16,309 nucleotides of DNA from Deltaproteobacteria bacterium (GTDB taxonomy: Bacteria > Desulfobacterota_B > Binatia > UBA9968). Below the pieces are notes generated by a model. That model was not told where the DNA came from. It saw nothing but the letters and a program-made list of their open reading frames with translations, and did no database searches. This document shows positions 7,884 through 13,890 of this stretch, in pieces; position 1 is the first letter of the stretch; each line of letters starts with the position of its first letter. The translations under genes and the position numbers were made by a program. The stretch covers positions 3,317 to 19,625 of the forward strand of contig VBKY01000151.1 in NCBI GenBank assembly GCA_005879255.1. Reading direction: 5' to 3'.

Positions 7884-7914
7884 TGGTAGTGGGGTAATAG
7901 TCACCCCACTACCA
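7884..7914. terminator. Perfect 12-bp stem-loop, possible minus-strand terminator
   Basis: TGGTAGTGGGGT (7884-7895), loop of 7, ACCCCACTACCA (7903-7914). Read on the minus strand the stem is followed directly by GTTTTT, so it could end minus-strand transcription coming from the right. No intact minus-strand gene lies immediately upstream of it, so the role is uncertain. Confidence 0.4.
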
Positions 7915-7946
7915 AAACTTGCCCGGTGTATCCTAATGGACCTATA

Positions 7947-8306
7947 ATGTTACGGATGATTCTCTTGGTTGAAGACGACGGCCCAAGCCTGCGCACAATG
8001 ACTTTGGCTCTGCGAACAGCGACTACGACGTGGCAACCGCCTCTAATGGAACGGAAGCCCTCGCTCTGCTTGCCGAATCCCGCTTCGAGGCCATTATCAC
8101 AGATCTCGTGATGCCGAATATGAACGGACTCGATCTTATCAATCTTATCCGTCGTCAATGGCCCGACATGGGCGTGATTCTAATGTCGGGTTAAGACCGT
8201 TTTGGGAGGCAGGGAAGCCTTTCTTCTAAAGCCAGTGAGCCCTACAGATTTGATTGCCACCGTTGAGCGCGTCCTATCCAAGCGCAACGCCTCCACTCCT
8301 CGCTGA
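7947..8306 (+). pseudogene. Frameshifted response-regulator receiver (CheY-like) gene
   Basis: From ATG codons at 7947 or 7956 the frame reads MILLVEDDGPSLRTMTLAL, the acidic-pocket start of a receiver domain. Around 8010 the coding frame shifts by one register and continues SDYDVATASNGTEALALL, then IITDLVMPNMNGLDL with the phosphoacceptor Asp codon at 8102-8104, and MGVILMSG followed by TAA (8192-8194). A second lesion between 8192 and 8214 changes register and probably removes some codons. The last part, EAFLLKPVSPTDLIATVERV, holds the conserved Lys-Pro and ends at TGA 8304-8306. All conserved receiver residues are recognisable but spread over three frames, so the gene is dead. No histidine kinase is near. 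It could be the receiver end of a larger lost sensor protein. Confidence 0.85.
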
Positions 8307-8479
8307 ACTCCTTTTTCCGAGAGCACAAGCGCGAAATTGATACTCTGCAATGGCGGCTTCGCGTGGTGTGCCGACTTTTACGGCGGTAACACGAAACCCA
8401 TTCACTGCAAAGTAGCGATTGGTCTCAATGCGCTATTGCGCTCAGGATCAATTTTGCCAGGTGAATTAGCGGCCAAGCT
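8307..8479. other. Unassigned spacer between two relics
   Basis: No gene is supported. Minus-strand frames in 8340-8440 read somewhat protein-like (for example RYFAVNGFRVTAVKVGTPRE) but are interrupted and I do not recognise them. This is probably the sequence that replaced the rest of the truncated MetE-like gene. Confidence 0.4.
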
Positions 8480-8644
8480 TCAAATATATCGGTTAGAATC
8501 GAGCGCTGTAAGAATCGCGCGGTCTTCGATCTCGCGCAATTGCTCGGCATCGATCCGCCCTTCTCGGCGCGCCGCACACGCCTCGATCAGCTCCCGCGGC
8601 CGCAACAGGCTGCCAATATTATCCGATCGGAACCGCGTGGCCAT
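8480..8644 (-). pseudogene. Truncated 5' fragment of a MetE catalytic-domain gene
   Basis: A minus-strand frame from ATG 8644 to TGA 8482-8480 gives 54 residues. Residues 1-49 align without gaps to the N-terminus of the MetE-like protein at 1009-2130: MATRFRSDNIGSLLRP against MVTQFRADNIGSLLRP, and REIEDRAILTALD against REIEDRSILTALE. By hand count about 35 of 49 positions are identical. Homology stops sharply near 8497, and five unrelated codons lead to a stop. The TIM barrel and all zinc ligands are missing, so the product cannot be active. It lies 97 bp downstream of the binding-protein gene at 8741-9763 on the same strand. That mirrors the intact binding protein/MetE pair at 9986-12254. 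Confidence 0.85.
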
Positions 8645-8660
8645 GATTCACGTGTCTTAT

Positions 8661-8722
8661 TGTAGGGGCGACCCCACGTGGTCGCCCATCCGAAAGGGCA
8701 GGCACGCAGGTCTGCCCCTACG
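8661..8722. repeat. Folded dispersed repeat (nested inverted repeats)
   Basis: Outer arms GTAGGGGC (8662-8669) and GCCCCTAC (8714-8721) pair perfectly. Inside, GGGCGACC (8666-8673) pairs with GGTCGCCC (8680-8687) around six bases, and GGGCAGGC (8696-8703) pairs with GTCTGCCC (8710-8717) with one mismatch. This two-leaf layout is widespread between genes in environmental genomes. It sits between the binding-protein gene and the MetE fragment. Confidence 0.75.
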
Positions 8723-8740
8723 TCGATTTATTTCGGCCTG

Positions 8741-9763
8741 CTATTGTTTGATTCCCAATTCGCGATTGACGGCTCGCTGCAAGGTAAAATCAAAAACCCT
8801 CGACGGCGGTACGGTCTCAGTAAACTTCAGCGCCTGTGCTTCGTCGGCGAGAAATTCTTTGATCTCTTCATCGGTCGGAATGCCGTTTGGCGTGAACGCG
8901 GGCTTGCAGCGCCGGTACCATTCCGTCGCCGCCGCTAGATCGCTTTTCCACACCCGAGCTAAAAGCTCCGCGGTCTCCTTCTCGTTGTCATGGAAAAAGC
9001 GCGCGGCCTTCGCCTTTACGCGCAACAATCTCCTCAGCCAATCCGGTTGATCCTGAAAGGTCTTCACCTGGACACCGATGCCCTGCTGGATACTCGGGAA
9101 TTTATCGATCGAGCTTTCAAGAATGTTCATTTTGAACTTGTCCCGCGCCAGGAAAACATAGGGCGGCGTCAGAGCGGCGACTTGGATCGAGTTGCTCACC
9201 AGCGCTTGCAGCTGCGCGCTTTCGTCCCCCACCTGCACGAATGTCAGCTCTTTGTCCGAATCGACGCCGTGAATGGCCAGCATCTTTCGCGCTGCCGAAT
9301 GCTGGCTGCCGTTAATCGTGGCGATGCCGAGATACTTACCCTTGAGCTCCTTCGCCGTCCGGAATTCGCCGCGCGACACTAACCAGAAGATTGGCCGGCG
9401 CAAGTCGACGGAGAGAATCCGCAGAGGCACGCCGCGCATGATCGCCCGCACCGCGCTACCCACCGAGCCCAGCGCGTCTAGCTCGCCGGCGACGCCGGCG
9501 GCAATAGCCGCATTGGCGCTCATGCGAATGAGCTGCGGCTCAAAGCCCTCCTCGCGAAAAAAATTCTTCTCGCGCGCGATATAAAGCTCGATGGACGGCA
9601 TGCCGGTGCTCGACATGCTGATGCTAAGTTTTTGCGCCGGTGCCTGTGCGCCAATGATACTCGGCATGCAATATGTCAGAACAATGCAAACCGCCGCCCA
9701 GTTTGCTCTTAACATCGCCGGCATTCGCCTCAAAACGTGATTCTTCGAATGTCCTTTGTTCAT
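8741..9763 (-). CDS. Periplasmic substrate-binding protein, NitT/TauT-like ABC family (paralogue A)
   Basis: 340 residues with a Sec signal peptide: basic N-region (residues 1-20), hydrophobic core about 21-38 and likely cleavage after IIGAQA near 41. The mature part starts KLSISMSSTGMPSIELYIA, the first strand and helix of the NMT1/SsuA/TauA-type bilobed fold. It continues with EKNFFREEGFEPQLI and the hinge segment ELKGKYLGIATINGSQH. The start at 9763 has GGAGAG nine bases upstream and a consensus promoter at 9804-9831. Such proteins bind small organic ligands (nitrate, taurine, sulfonates, pyrimidine precursors) and deliver them to an ABC permease; no permease or ATPase gene is in the window. 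It is clearly paralogous to the protein at 12720-13706 (shared ARDKFKMNIL, TLQR/NLQR and RELGIK). The ligand is unknown. Confidence 0.88.
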   Translation of the reverse strand: MNKGHSKNHVLRRMPAMLRANWAAVCIVLTYCMPSIIGAQAPAQKLSISMSSTGMPSIELYIAREKNFFREEGFEPQLIRMSANAAIAAGVAGELDALGSVGSAVRAIMRGVPLRILSVDLRRPIFWLVSRGEFRTAKELKGKYLGIATINGSQHSAARKMLAIHGVDSDKELTFVQVGDESAQLQALVSNSIQVAALTPPYVFLARDKFKMNILESSIDKFPSIQQGIGVQVKTFQDQPDWLRRLLRVKAKAARFFHDNEKETAELLARVWKSDLAAATEWYRRCKPAFTPNGIPTDEEIKEFLADEAQALKFTETVPPSRVFDFTLQRAVNRELGIKQ

Positions 9764-9803
9764 TTGTTGACTCTCCGCAGCCGAACTCTGGGCCGGACAG
9801 GAG

Positions 9804-9831
9804 AGTATTGAATTTGCAACTGGGCTGTCAA
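9804..9831 (-). promoter_or_regulatory. Sigma70-like promoter for binding-protein paralogue A
   Basis: On the minus strand: consensus -35 TTGACA (9831-9826), 16-base spacer, -10 AATACT (9809-9804), about 40 bases upstream of the ATG at 9763. Confidence 0.6.
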
Positions 9832-9899
9832 CCGAGGTGTTGCGCCAAAGCGTGCGATCCCGATACTTTTAAAACCCTCGCGCAGCGCACGAAATCTGC

Positions 9900-9928
9900 T
9901 TGACGCCTGATACCGATTTTCCTATTTT
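9900..9928 (+). promoter_or_regulatory. Sigma70-like promoter for the divergent binding-protein gene
   Basis: -35 TTGACG (9900-9905), 17-base spacer, -10 TATTTT (9923-9928), about 58 bases before the ATG at 9986. Together with the minus-strand promoter it makes a back-to-back promoter pair in the 9764-9985 gap. Confidence 0.5.
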
Positions 9929-9985
9929 CCAGCCAGCCATCGCCGTGTCTTTTTGGCTTAACCCGATGACAGCGTGGGAGCGCTG

Positions 9986-10981
9986 ATGGAATCCGTAAGA
10001 TCCCCTGATTTGCCAAAGCTTGCACTTTTTCTCGGCGGCGTATTCTTGCTTGCCCTCCTTCAGACGCACGGTCTCGCCGCGGACAAGATCCGCGTGGCCT
10101 TCTCGGCGATTTCTCCCACCCAAGGAGTGTTGTGGGTTGCCGACATGGGTGGCCTTTTTAGCAAAAACGGCATCAGCGCCGAAATGATTTACACGCGCGC
10201 CGCGATCGAAACATTGATTGCCGGTGAGGTTCAGTTCGGACAGATGACAGGTTCTTTGATGTTCTCCGCGAGACTGCAAGGAGCCGATCCCGTGATGCTT
10301 GCCGGCGTACAGGACATTCTCAACGACCGCCTCGTCGTCCGTCCCAATATCAATTCCGTGGAAGACCTCAAAGGCAAACGCGTCGGCGTTTTCCGGTTCG
10401 GATCGGCGTCGCACCTTCGCATGTTGAACGTGCTGCCGAGATACGGCATGGGTGAGCGGGACATCACTTTCCTTCAGGTCGGCGATACCCCCGAGCGCCT
10501 GATAGCATTACACGGCGGTTCCATCGATGCGACTCTGCTCGCGCCGCCGGACCACCTTGAAGCGCTCCGGCTGGGCATGAAGATTTTGCTCAACCTGCGC
10601 GACTTGAATGTTCCGTATCAGGGAACCGGTCTGGTCACGACCCAGCGTTTGCTCGGGCGAAATCGCGACCTCGCAAGACGTTTTTTAAAGGCGTTCGTGG
10701 AGGGCATTTACCTGGTGAGAACAAATCCAACCGTGTCAAAGCGTGCCCTCGCCAAGTATAGGCAAACGAAAGACGAAAAGCAGATCGAGGACGCCTATCT
10801 AACGCTGCGCGAAATCGTTAAACCCAAGCCGTATCCGTCGATCGACGGCTTCAAGACCATCATTAAAGACGCAATTGACCGAATTCCCGCGGCTAAAACC
10901 GCCAATCCAAAAGATTTCATTGACACCAGTTTGCTCGAAGAGCTGGATCGCTCTGGATACATCGATGGGCTTTATCGCTGA
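9986..10981 (+). CDS. Periplasmic substrate-binding protein, NitT/TauT-like ABC family (divergent member)
   Basis: 331 residues. A signal peptide covers about residues 1-31 (basic start, hydrophobic LALFLGGVFLLALL, cleavage near GLA-AD). The mature part starts DKIRVAFSAISPTQGVLWVA and has the family's LFSKNGISAEMIY, the hinge-region segment DLKGKRVGVFRFGSASH, and a C-terminal helical segment. I prefer the ATG at 9986 (GGGAG five bases upstream) to the GTG at 9974. It is only loosely like the two paralogues on the other strand, with different spacing in the first lobe, so it probably binds another ligand. A MetE-type gene of a different subfamily follows 112 bp downstream on the same strand and may be co-transcribed. 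No permease or ATPase gene accompanies it. Confidence 0.88.
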   Translation: MESVRSPDLPKLALFLGGVFLLALLQTHGLAADKIRVAFSAISPTQGVLWVADMGGLFSKNGISAEMIYTRAAIETLIAGEVQFGQMTGSLMFSARLQGADPVMLAGVQDILNDRLVVRPNINSVEDLKGKRVGVFRFGSASHLRMLNVLPRYGMGERDITFLQVGDTPERLIALHGGSIDATLLAPPDHLEALRLGMKILLNLRDLNVPYQGTGLVTTQRLLGRNRDLARRFLKAFVEGIYLVRTNPTVSKRALAKYRQTKDEKQIEDAYLTLREIVKPKPYPSIDGFKTIIKDAIDRIPAAKTANPKDFIDTSLLEELDRSGYIDGLYR

Positions 10982-10993
10982 GTTTCGAAAGTT

Positions 10994-11078
10994 GGAGTGA
11001 TGGAGTATTGGAGTACTGGAGTGTTGGGAAATCTTGCCGCCATATTTCCAACATTCCGTTATTCCATTACTTCATTTT
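10994..11078. repeat. Long imperfect inverted repeat (TGGAGT...ATTCCA) in the leader of a MetE-type gene
   Basis: The left half (about 10994-11032) is a run of GGAGT/TTGGAGT units ending GTTGGGAAAT. The right half (about 11045-11078) is ATTTCCAACATTCC followed by ATTCCA units. Folded, these give an imperfect stem of about 30 bp with a loop near 11033-11044. It separates the binding-protein stop from the MetE-type start and would be in any shared transcript. Confidence 0.7.
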
Positions 11079-11093
11079 CAGAACGGAGGACAA

Positions 11094-12254
11094 ATGAAGC
11101 GAAGCACGAATCGGATACTGACGACTCACGCCGGCAGTCTCGCGCGGCCGAAAGATCTCCTCGAAATGATGGATGCGAAATTGTGCGGTAAACCCTATGA
11201 CCATGCCGCGTATGCCAAGCGCATTCGCGGCGCCGTCGCCGACATGGTTCGCAAGCAAGTTGAATGTGATGTCGATATCGTGACCGACGGCGAGCAGAGC
11301 AAACCGAGTTTCAATGCTTATCTGGTCGAGCGTCTCACCGGTTTTGAACCCGCCGCGAGTTCAGAGGAGCGAATTGCCGCGCGCATGAGGACCGATGAGG
11401 CGCGCGCCTTCCCCGAATACTACGAGAAATATTTCGCCGAGCACATGTGCGGCGTCGGGCCGAATCTGCCGGTAACCTGTACCGGGCCAATCACCTACAA
11501 AGGACAGGAACTGGTGCGGACAGATATCGAAAACTTGAAAGCGGCGCTCGACGGTCTTCGGCCGGAAGAGGTTTTCATGCCGGCCATCGCTCCGGGTTTC
11601 TGGAGCAACAAATATTATCGCAGCGACGAGGAGTTTCAATACGCTCTGGCCGAGGCGCTGCGGATAGAATACCTGGCAATCGTCGATGCCGGCTTTCTTC
11701 TACAAATCGATGATCCATCGCTAACGCGGCTTTATCGAACCGAACCGTCTCTAAGCGTTGCCGAGCGTGTGAGAGACGCTGAGATTTACATCGAGGCTCT
11801 GAACCACGCGCTGCGCGGCATTGCGCCGGAGAAAATTCGCTATCACACCTGCTACGGCATCAACGAAGGTCCGCGCATCTTCGACATTGGGCTAAAAGAC
11901 ATTGTCGGCCTCCTGCTGAAAGTGAATTCCGAAGCTATTTCGTTCGAAGCGGCGAATGCGCGCCATGAGCACGAGTGGCGCCTGTGGGAAGATATCAAGC
12001 TTCCGGCGGGAAAGATCCTTATCCCCGGAGTGATCACCCACTGCAGTAACATCGTCGAACACCCCGAACTGATCGCGGAAAGAATCGGCCGGTACGCCAA
12101 GCTCGTCGGGCGCGAGAACGTGATCGGCGGAAGCGACTGCGGATTCTCTTCTCAAGCCACTTTCAACCCAGAGATTCATCCGACTGTGGTTTGGGCAAAG
12201 TTCAAGGCGATGGCGGAAGGCGCGAAGATCGCGACCAAACAGCTTTGGTCATGA
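11094..12254 (+). CDS. MetE catalytic-domain protein of a separate subfamily (methionine synthase II-like / epoxyalkane:CoM transferase-like)
   Basis: 386 residues, again lacking the N-terminal half of MetE. Zinc ligands fit H251 and C253 (RYHTCYGINEGP), E285 (ISFEAANARHEHEW) and C349 (IGGSDCGFSS). The N-terminus (ILTTHAGSLARP) and IVTDGEQSKPSF near residue 62 mark the family. The text around the ligands differs strongly from the two copies at 1009-2130 and 3812-4975. It resembles the 'cobalamin-independent methionine synthase II' group, which from general knowledge includes relatives of epoxyalkane:coenzyme M transferase. The zinc would activate a thiol that attacks a methyl donor or an electrophile such as an epoxide; which of these cannot be decided here. 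The start is the ATG at 11094, with GGAGG four bases upstream; the frame extends upstream through the repeat. It probably shares a transcript with the binding-protein gene before it. Confidence 0.88.
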   Translation: MKRSTNRILTTHAGSLARPKDLLEMMDAKLCGKPYDHAAYAKRIRGAVADMVRKQVECDVDIVTDGEQSKPSFNAYLVERLTGFEPAASSEERIAARMRTDEARAFPEYYEKYFAEHMCGVGPNLPVTCTGPITYKGQELVRTDIENLKAALDGLRPEEVFMPAIAPGFWSNKYYRSDEEFQYALAEALRIEYLAIVDAGFLLQIDDPSLTRLYRTEPSLSVAERVRDAEIYIEALNHALRGIAPEKIRYHTCYGINEGPRIFDIGLKDIVGLLLKVNSEAISFEAANARHEHEWRLWEDIKLPAGKILIPGVITHCSNIVEHPELIAERIGRYAKLVGRENVIGGSDCGFSSQATFNPEIHPTVVWAKFKAMAEGAKIATKQLWS

Positions 12255-12272
12255 TGCAAGGTTACGGATAGT

Positions 12273-12300
12273 TCACCGCGAGGCGCAGAGAGCGCGGAGG
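12273..12300. repeat. CACCGCGAGGCGCAGAGAGC-type intergenic repeat, copy 2
   Basis: Close match to 2251-2280 (shared core AGGCGCAGAG-GCGCGGAGG). It follows the stop of the MetE-type gene, whereas copy 1 is upstream of a MetE-type gene. Confidence 0.7.
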
Positions 12301-12326
12301 GGGGTTCGTATAAACTCTGTACTATT

Positions 12327-12351
12327 AAGTTTGCGCAGCCTGCGCAAACTT
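12327..12351. terminator. 25-bp perfect palindrome, candidate bidirectional terminator
   Basis: AAGTTTGCGCAG (12327-12338), one central C, CTGCGCAAACTT (12340-12351). On the plus strand the stem ends CTTTAGG and on the minus strand it ends CTTAATAG, so the T-tracts are weak. The position between convergent genes (MetE-type gene ending 12254, binding protein ending 12720) fits a shared terminator, but a binding site or repeat part is possible. Confidence 0.45.
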
Positions 12352-12381
12352 TAGGGCAGTCTATCGAGTGCTTCGGATTAT

Positions 12382-12522
12382 TCTCGCGCCAAGACGCCAA
12401 GAACGCAAAGTGACGGGCCAAGCCCCGTCATCCCGAACGAATGTGAGGGATCTGAGAAAGATTTCTCCCGTAGGTCGAAATGACAAGCTCCCCCTTGGCG
12501 GCCTTTGCGCCTTTGCGCGAGA
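12382..12522. repeat. Composite of inverted CGCCAAGACGC/CCTTTGCGCC repeats around a GTCATCCCGAACG unit
   Basis: The left unit (12382-12410, TCTCGCGCCAAGACGCCAAG...) and right unit (12493-12522, ...GCGCCTTTGCGCGAGA) are inverted relatives of one element. Between them lie a TGACGGG/CCCGTCA dyad (12411-12430) and a GTCATCCCGAACGAATGTGA unit (12427-12468). The arrangement suggests repeats inserted beside or into one another. Confidence 0.6.
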
Positions 12523-12599
12523 CAATCAGATTTGGTTGCGGCCTTGCCGCGCTAGTTTTTCCAATCTCGTCCCCCCCGAATGTTTTTATCGGGGGTCCA

Positions 12600-12655
12600 G
12601 TCAGAGTTCTACCTAGATTCCCGCTGAAAGCATGCGGGAATGACGGACTTGCGAG
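12600..12655. repeat. GATTCCCGC...GCGGGAATGACG hairpin repeat
   Basis: ATTCCCGC (12617-12624), a 9-base loop, GCGGGAAT (12634-12641), a perfect 8-bp stem followed by GACGGACTT. The element is of a very common dispersed type. It lies between convergent genes but has no T-tract. Confidence 0.7.
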
Positions 12656-12719
12656 GACTAGGTATCACCAATCAGCAACTTCCAGGAATTTAGCCTATCG
12701 AATGGCGCTTTCTTGGCTG

Positions 12720-13706
12720 TCATTTGATTCCCAACTCACGCACTACCTCCCGCTGAAGATTGAAATCAACTATCTTTGACGGCTGCACCGGCTCAGGCAA
12801 TTTGAGTATCTGCGCGTCATTGGCGAGATGCTCTTTGATCTCATCATCGGTGGGGATGCCGGTGCTGGTAAATGCCGGCTTGGATGCGCGGTATGATTCC
12901 AAAGCGGTCTTGAAGTCGACTTTATAAAGGCGTGCCAGGAATTCACTCCCTTCCCGCTCGTTCTCCAAATAGTAACGGTTGCCCTTAGCCCGCGCCCGAA
13001 GAATTTTCTTCACGAGATCGGGTTTCTCTTGCAACATTTTGACAGCTACGACGAGCCCGCTGTCTATGCCGGCGAACCGTTCGAGAGCACTGTCAAGAAT
13101 ATTCATCTTAAATTTGTCGCGCGCCACCGCCACCCATGGCGGGCTGAGCGCCGTGATTTGCACTGAGTTGTTTGCCAAGGCTTGCAATTGCATTGTCTGA
13201 TCATTGATCTGAATCGAAGTCACGTCTTTCTCGGCATCCAAACCACCCGCCGCCAGCATCCCTTTCGCCCTCAGATGTTGGCTGCCGCCGATCGTCGAAA
13301 TGCCAAGCACCTTGCCCTTTAGCTCTTTAACGGCGCGGTACTCCGGTCGAACCACGAGCCAAAAGAGCGGACGCCGCAGCGTCACCACCACGACTCGCAG
13401 AGGCGCGCCCCGCTGGATGGCGCGAATGGCGCTGCCTATGGCTGCTTGACCGTCCAACTCGCCGGCGATGTTAGCAGTGATCGCGATGTTGGAGCTCATC
13501 TGAATGAGCTGCGGCTCCAGTCCCTCTTCGCGAAAGTAGCCCTTCTCCTTCGCCAGGAACAGATCTACGTAGTTGACTCCAGTACTCGAGTAGGCAATGC
13601 GCACCCTTTGCAGCGAAGTTTGCGCTTTCGACTGCTCGCCTGCGAGCAAGGTCAGCGACACGGAGAGCACGAGAACTCGCAGCGAAATCATACTCATGTG
13701 ATTCAT
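12720..13706 (-). CDS. Periplasmic substrate-binding protein, NitT/TauT-like ABC family (paralogue B)
   Basis: 328 residues from the ATG at 13706; in-frame starts at 13721 (GTG), 13697 and 13691 are also possible and none has a strong ribosome site. A signal peptide of about 28 residues (LRVLVLSVSLTLLAG core, cleavage near SKA-QT) precedes a bilobed binding fold: VRIAYSSTGVNYVDLFLAKE, GYFREEGLEPQLIQMS, ELKGKVLGISTIGGSQH. It is a paralogue of the protein at 8741-9763. The two share most of the hinge text, ARDKFKMNIL, GIPTD(D/E)EIKE and the C-terminal RELGIK, pointing to a gene duplication within this island. No transporter membrane or ATPase gene is present nearby. It is divergent from the amidohydrolase gene, with start regions about 185 bp apart, so shared control is possible. 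Confidence 0.87.
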   Translation of the reverse strand: MNHMSMISLRVLVLSVSLTLLAGEQSKAQTSLQRVRIAYSSTGVNYVDLFLAKEKGYFREEGLEPQLIQMSSNIAITANIAGELDGQAAIGSAIRAIQRGAPLRVVVVTLRRPLFWLVVRPEYRAVKELKGKVLGISTIGGSQHLRAKGMLAAGGLDAEKDVTSIQINDQTMQLQALANNSVQITALSPPWVAVARDKFKMNILDSALERFAGIDSGLVVAVKMLQEKPDLVKKILRARAKGNRYYLENEREGSEFLARLYKVDFKTALESYRASKPAFTSTGIPTDDEIKEHLANDAQILKLPEPVQPSKIVDFNLQREVVRELGIK

Positions 13707-13776
13707 ATAAAACTGCGCCACATCTATCTTGGATCATGGGAGAATGTCCAGCCGTGGCGGAACCGATCTGTTTCGC

Positions 13777-13805
13777 TTGGCAGCGACCATCGATTTAGCT
13801 AATAT
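13777..13805 (+). promoter_or_regulatory. Sigma70-like promoter for the amidohydrolase gene
   Basis: -35 TTGGCA (13777-13782), 17-base spacer, -10 TAATAT (13800-13805), leaving a leader of about 80 bases before the GTG at 13891. The promoter would lie inside the longer upstream frame, supporting the internal GTG start. Confidence 0.45.
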
Positions 13806-13890
13806 TCAAGTCAATCCGGCACCGATGCGCCTTGAATGGCTTGAACTTTTGAAGGGAGCCATCGCGCCACCCGAAAGAGAGGAATCCGCC

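Larger units (their letters stand above)
7417..7946. other. Gap with no intact gene; holds a decayed minus-strand gene and a perfect stem-loop
   Basis: After the monooxygenase stop there is a short CTCTTCCCGCGGGGAGAG dyad (about 7430-7447) without a T-tract. The gap then contains a decayed deoxyribosyltransferase-like gene (about 7480-7719) and a perfect 12-bp stem-loop at 7884-7914. A minus-strand frame around 7750-7880 looks coding in composition (for example CERTKPKDKFWYECKREEVK, then stop), but I do not recognise it. Confidence 0.6.
12255..12719. other. Repeat-packed intergenic gap (465 bp)
   Basis: No gene is supported. From left to right it holds a GGCGCAGAGAGCGCGGAGG unit, a 25-bp palindrome, a CGCCAAGACGCCAAGAACGC unit, a GTCATCCCGAACGA unit, an inverted partner of the CGCCAAG unit, and a GATTCCCGC...GCGGGAATGACG hairpin. 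The two flanking genes converge on this gap. Confidence 0.75.

Noticed and set aside
8307..8479. Fourth pseudogene in the graveyard region
   Set aside because: Some minus-strand text looks protein-like, but it is interrupted and I could not assign it to any family.
8661..8722. tRNA-like cloverleaf
   Set aside because: Nested stems give a two-leaf fold but there is no anticodon arm layout and no T-loop consensus; it fits a dispersed repeat.
9869..10414. 181-codon minus-strand open frame
   Set aside because: Antisense to the binding protein at 9986-10981 and spans its promoter; no recognisable motif.
13729..13890. 54-codon N-terminal extension of the amidohydrolase
   Set aside because: It is unlike the family, contains the promoter-like boxes at 13777-13805, and the GTG at 13891 has a good ribosome site.
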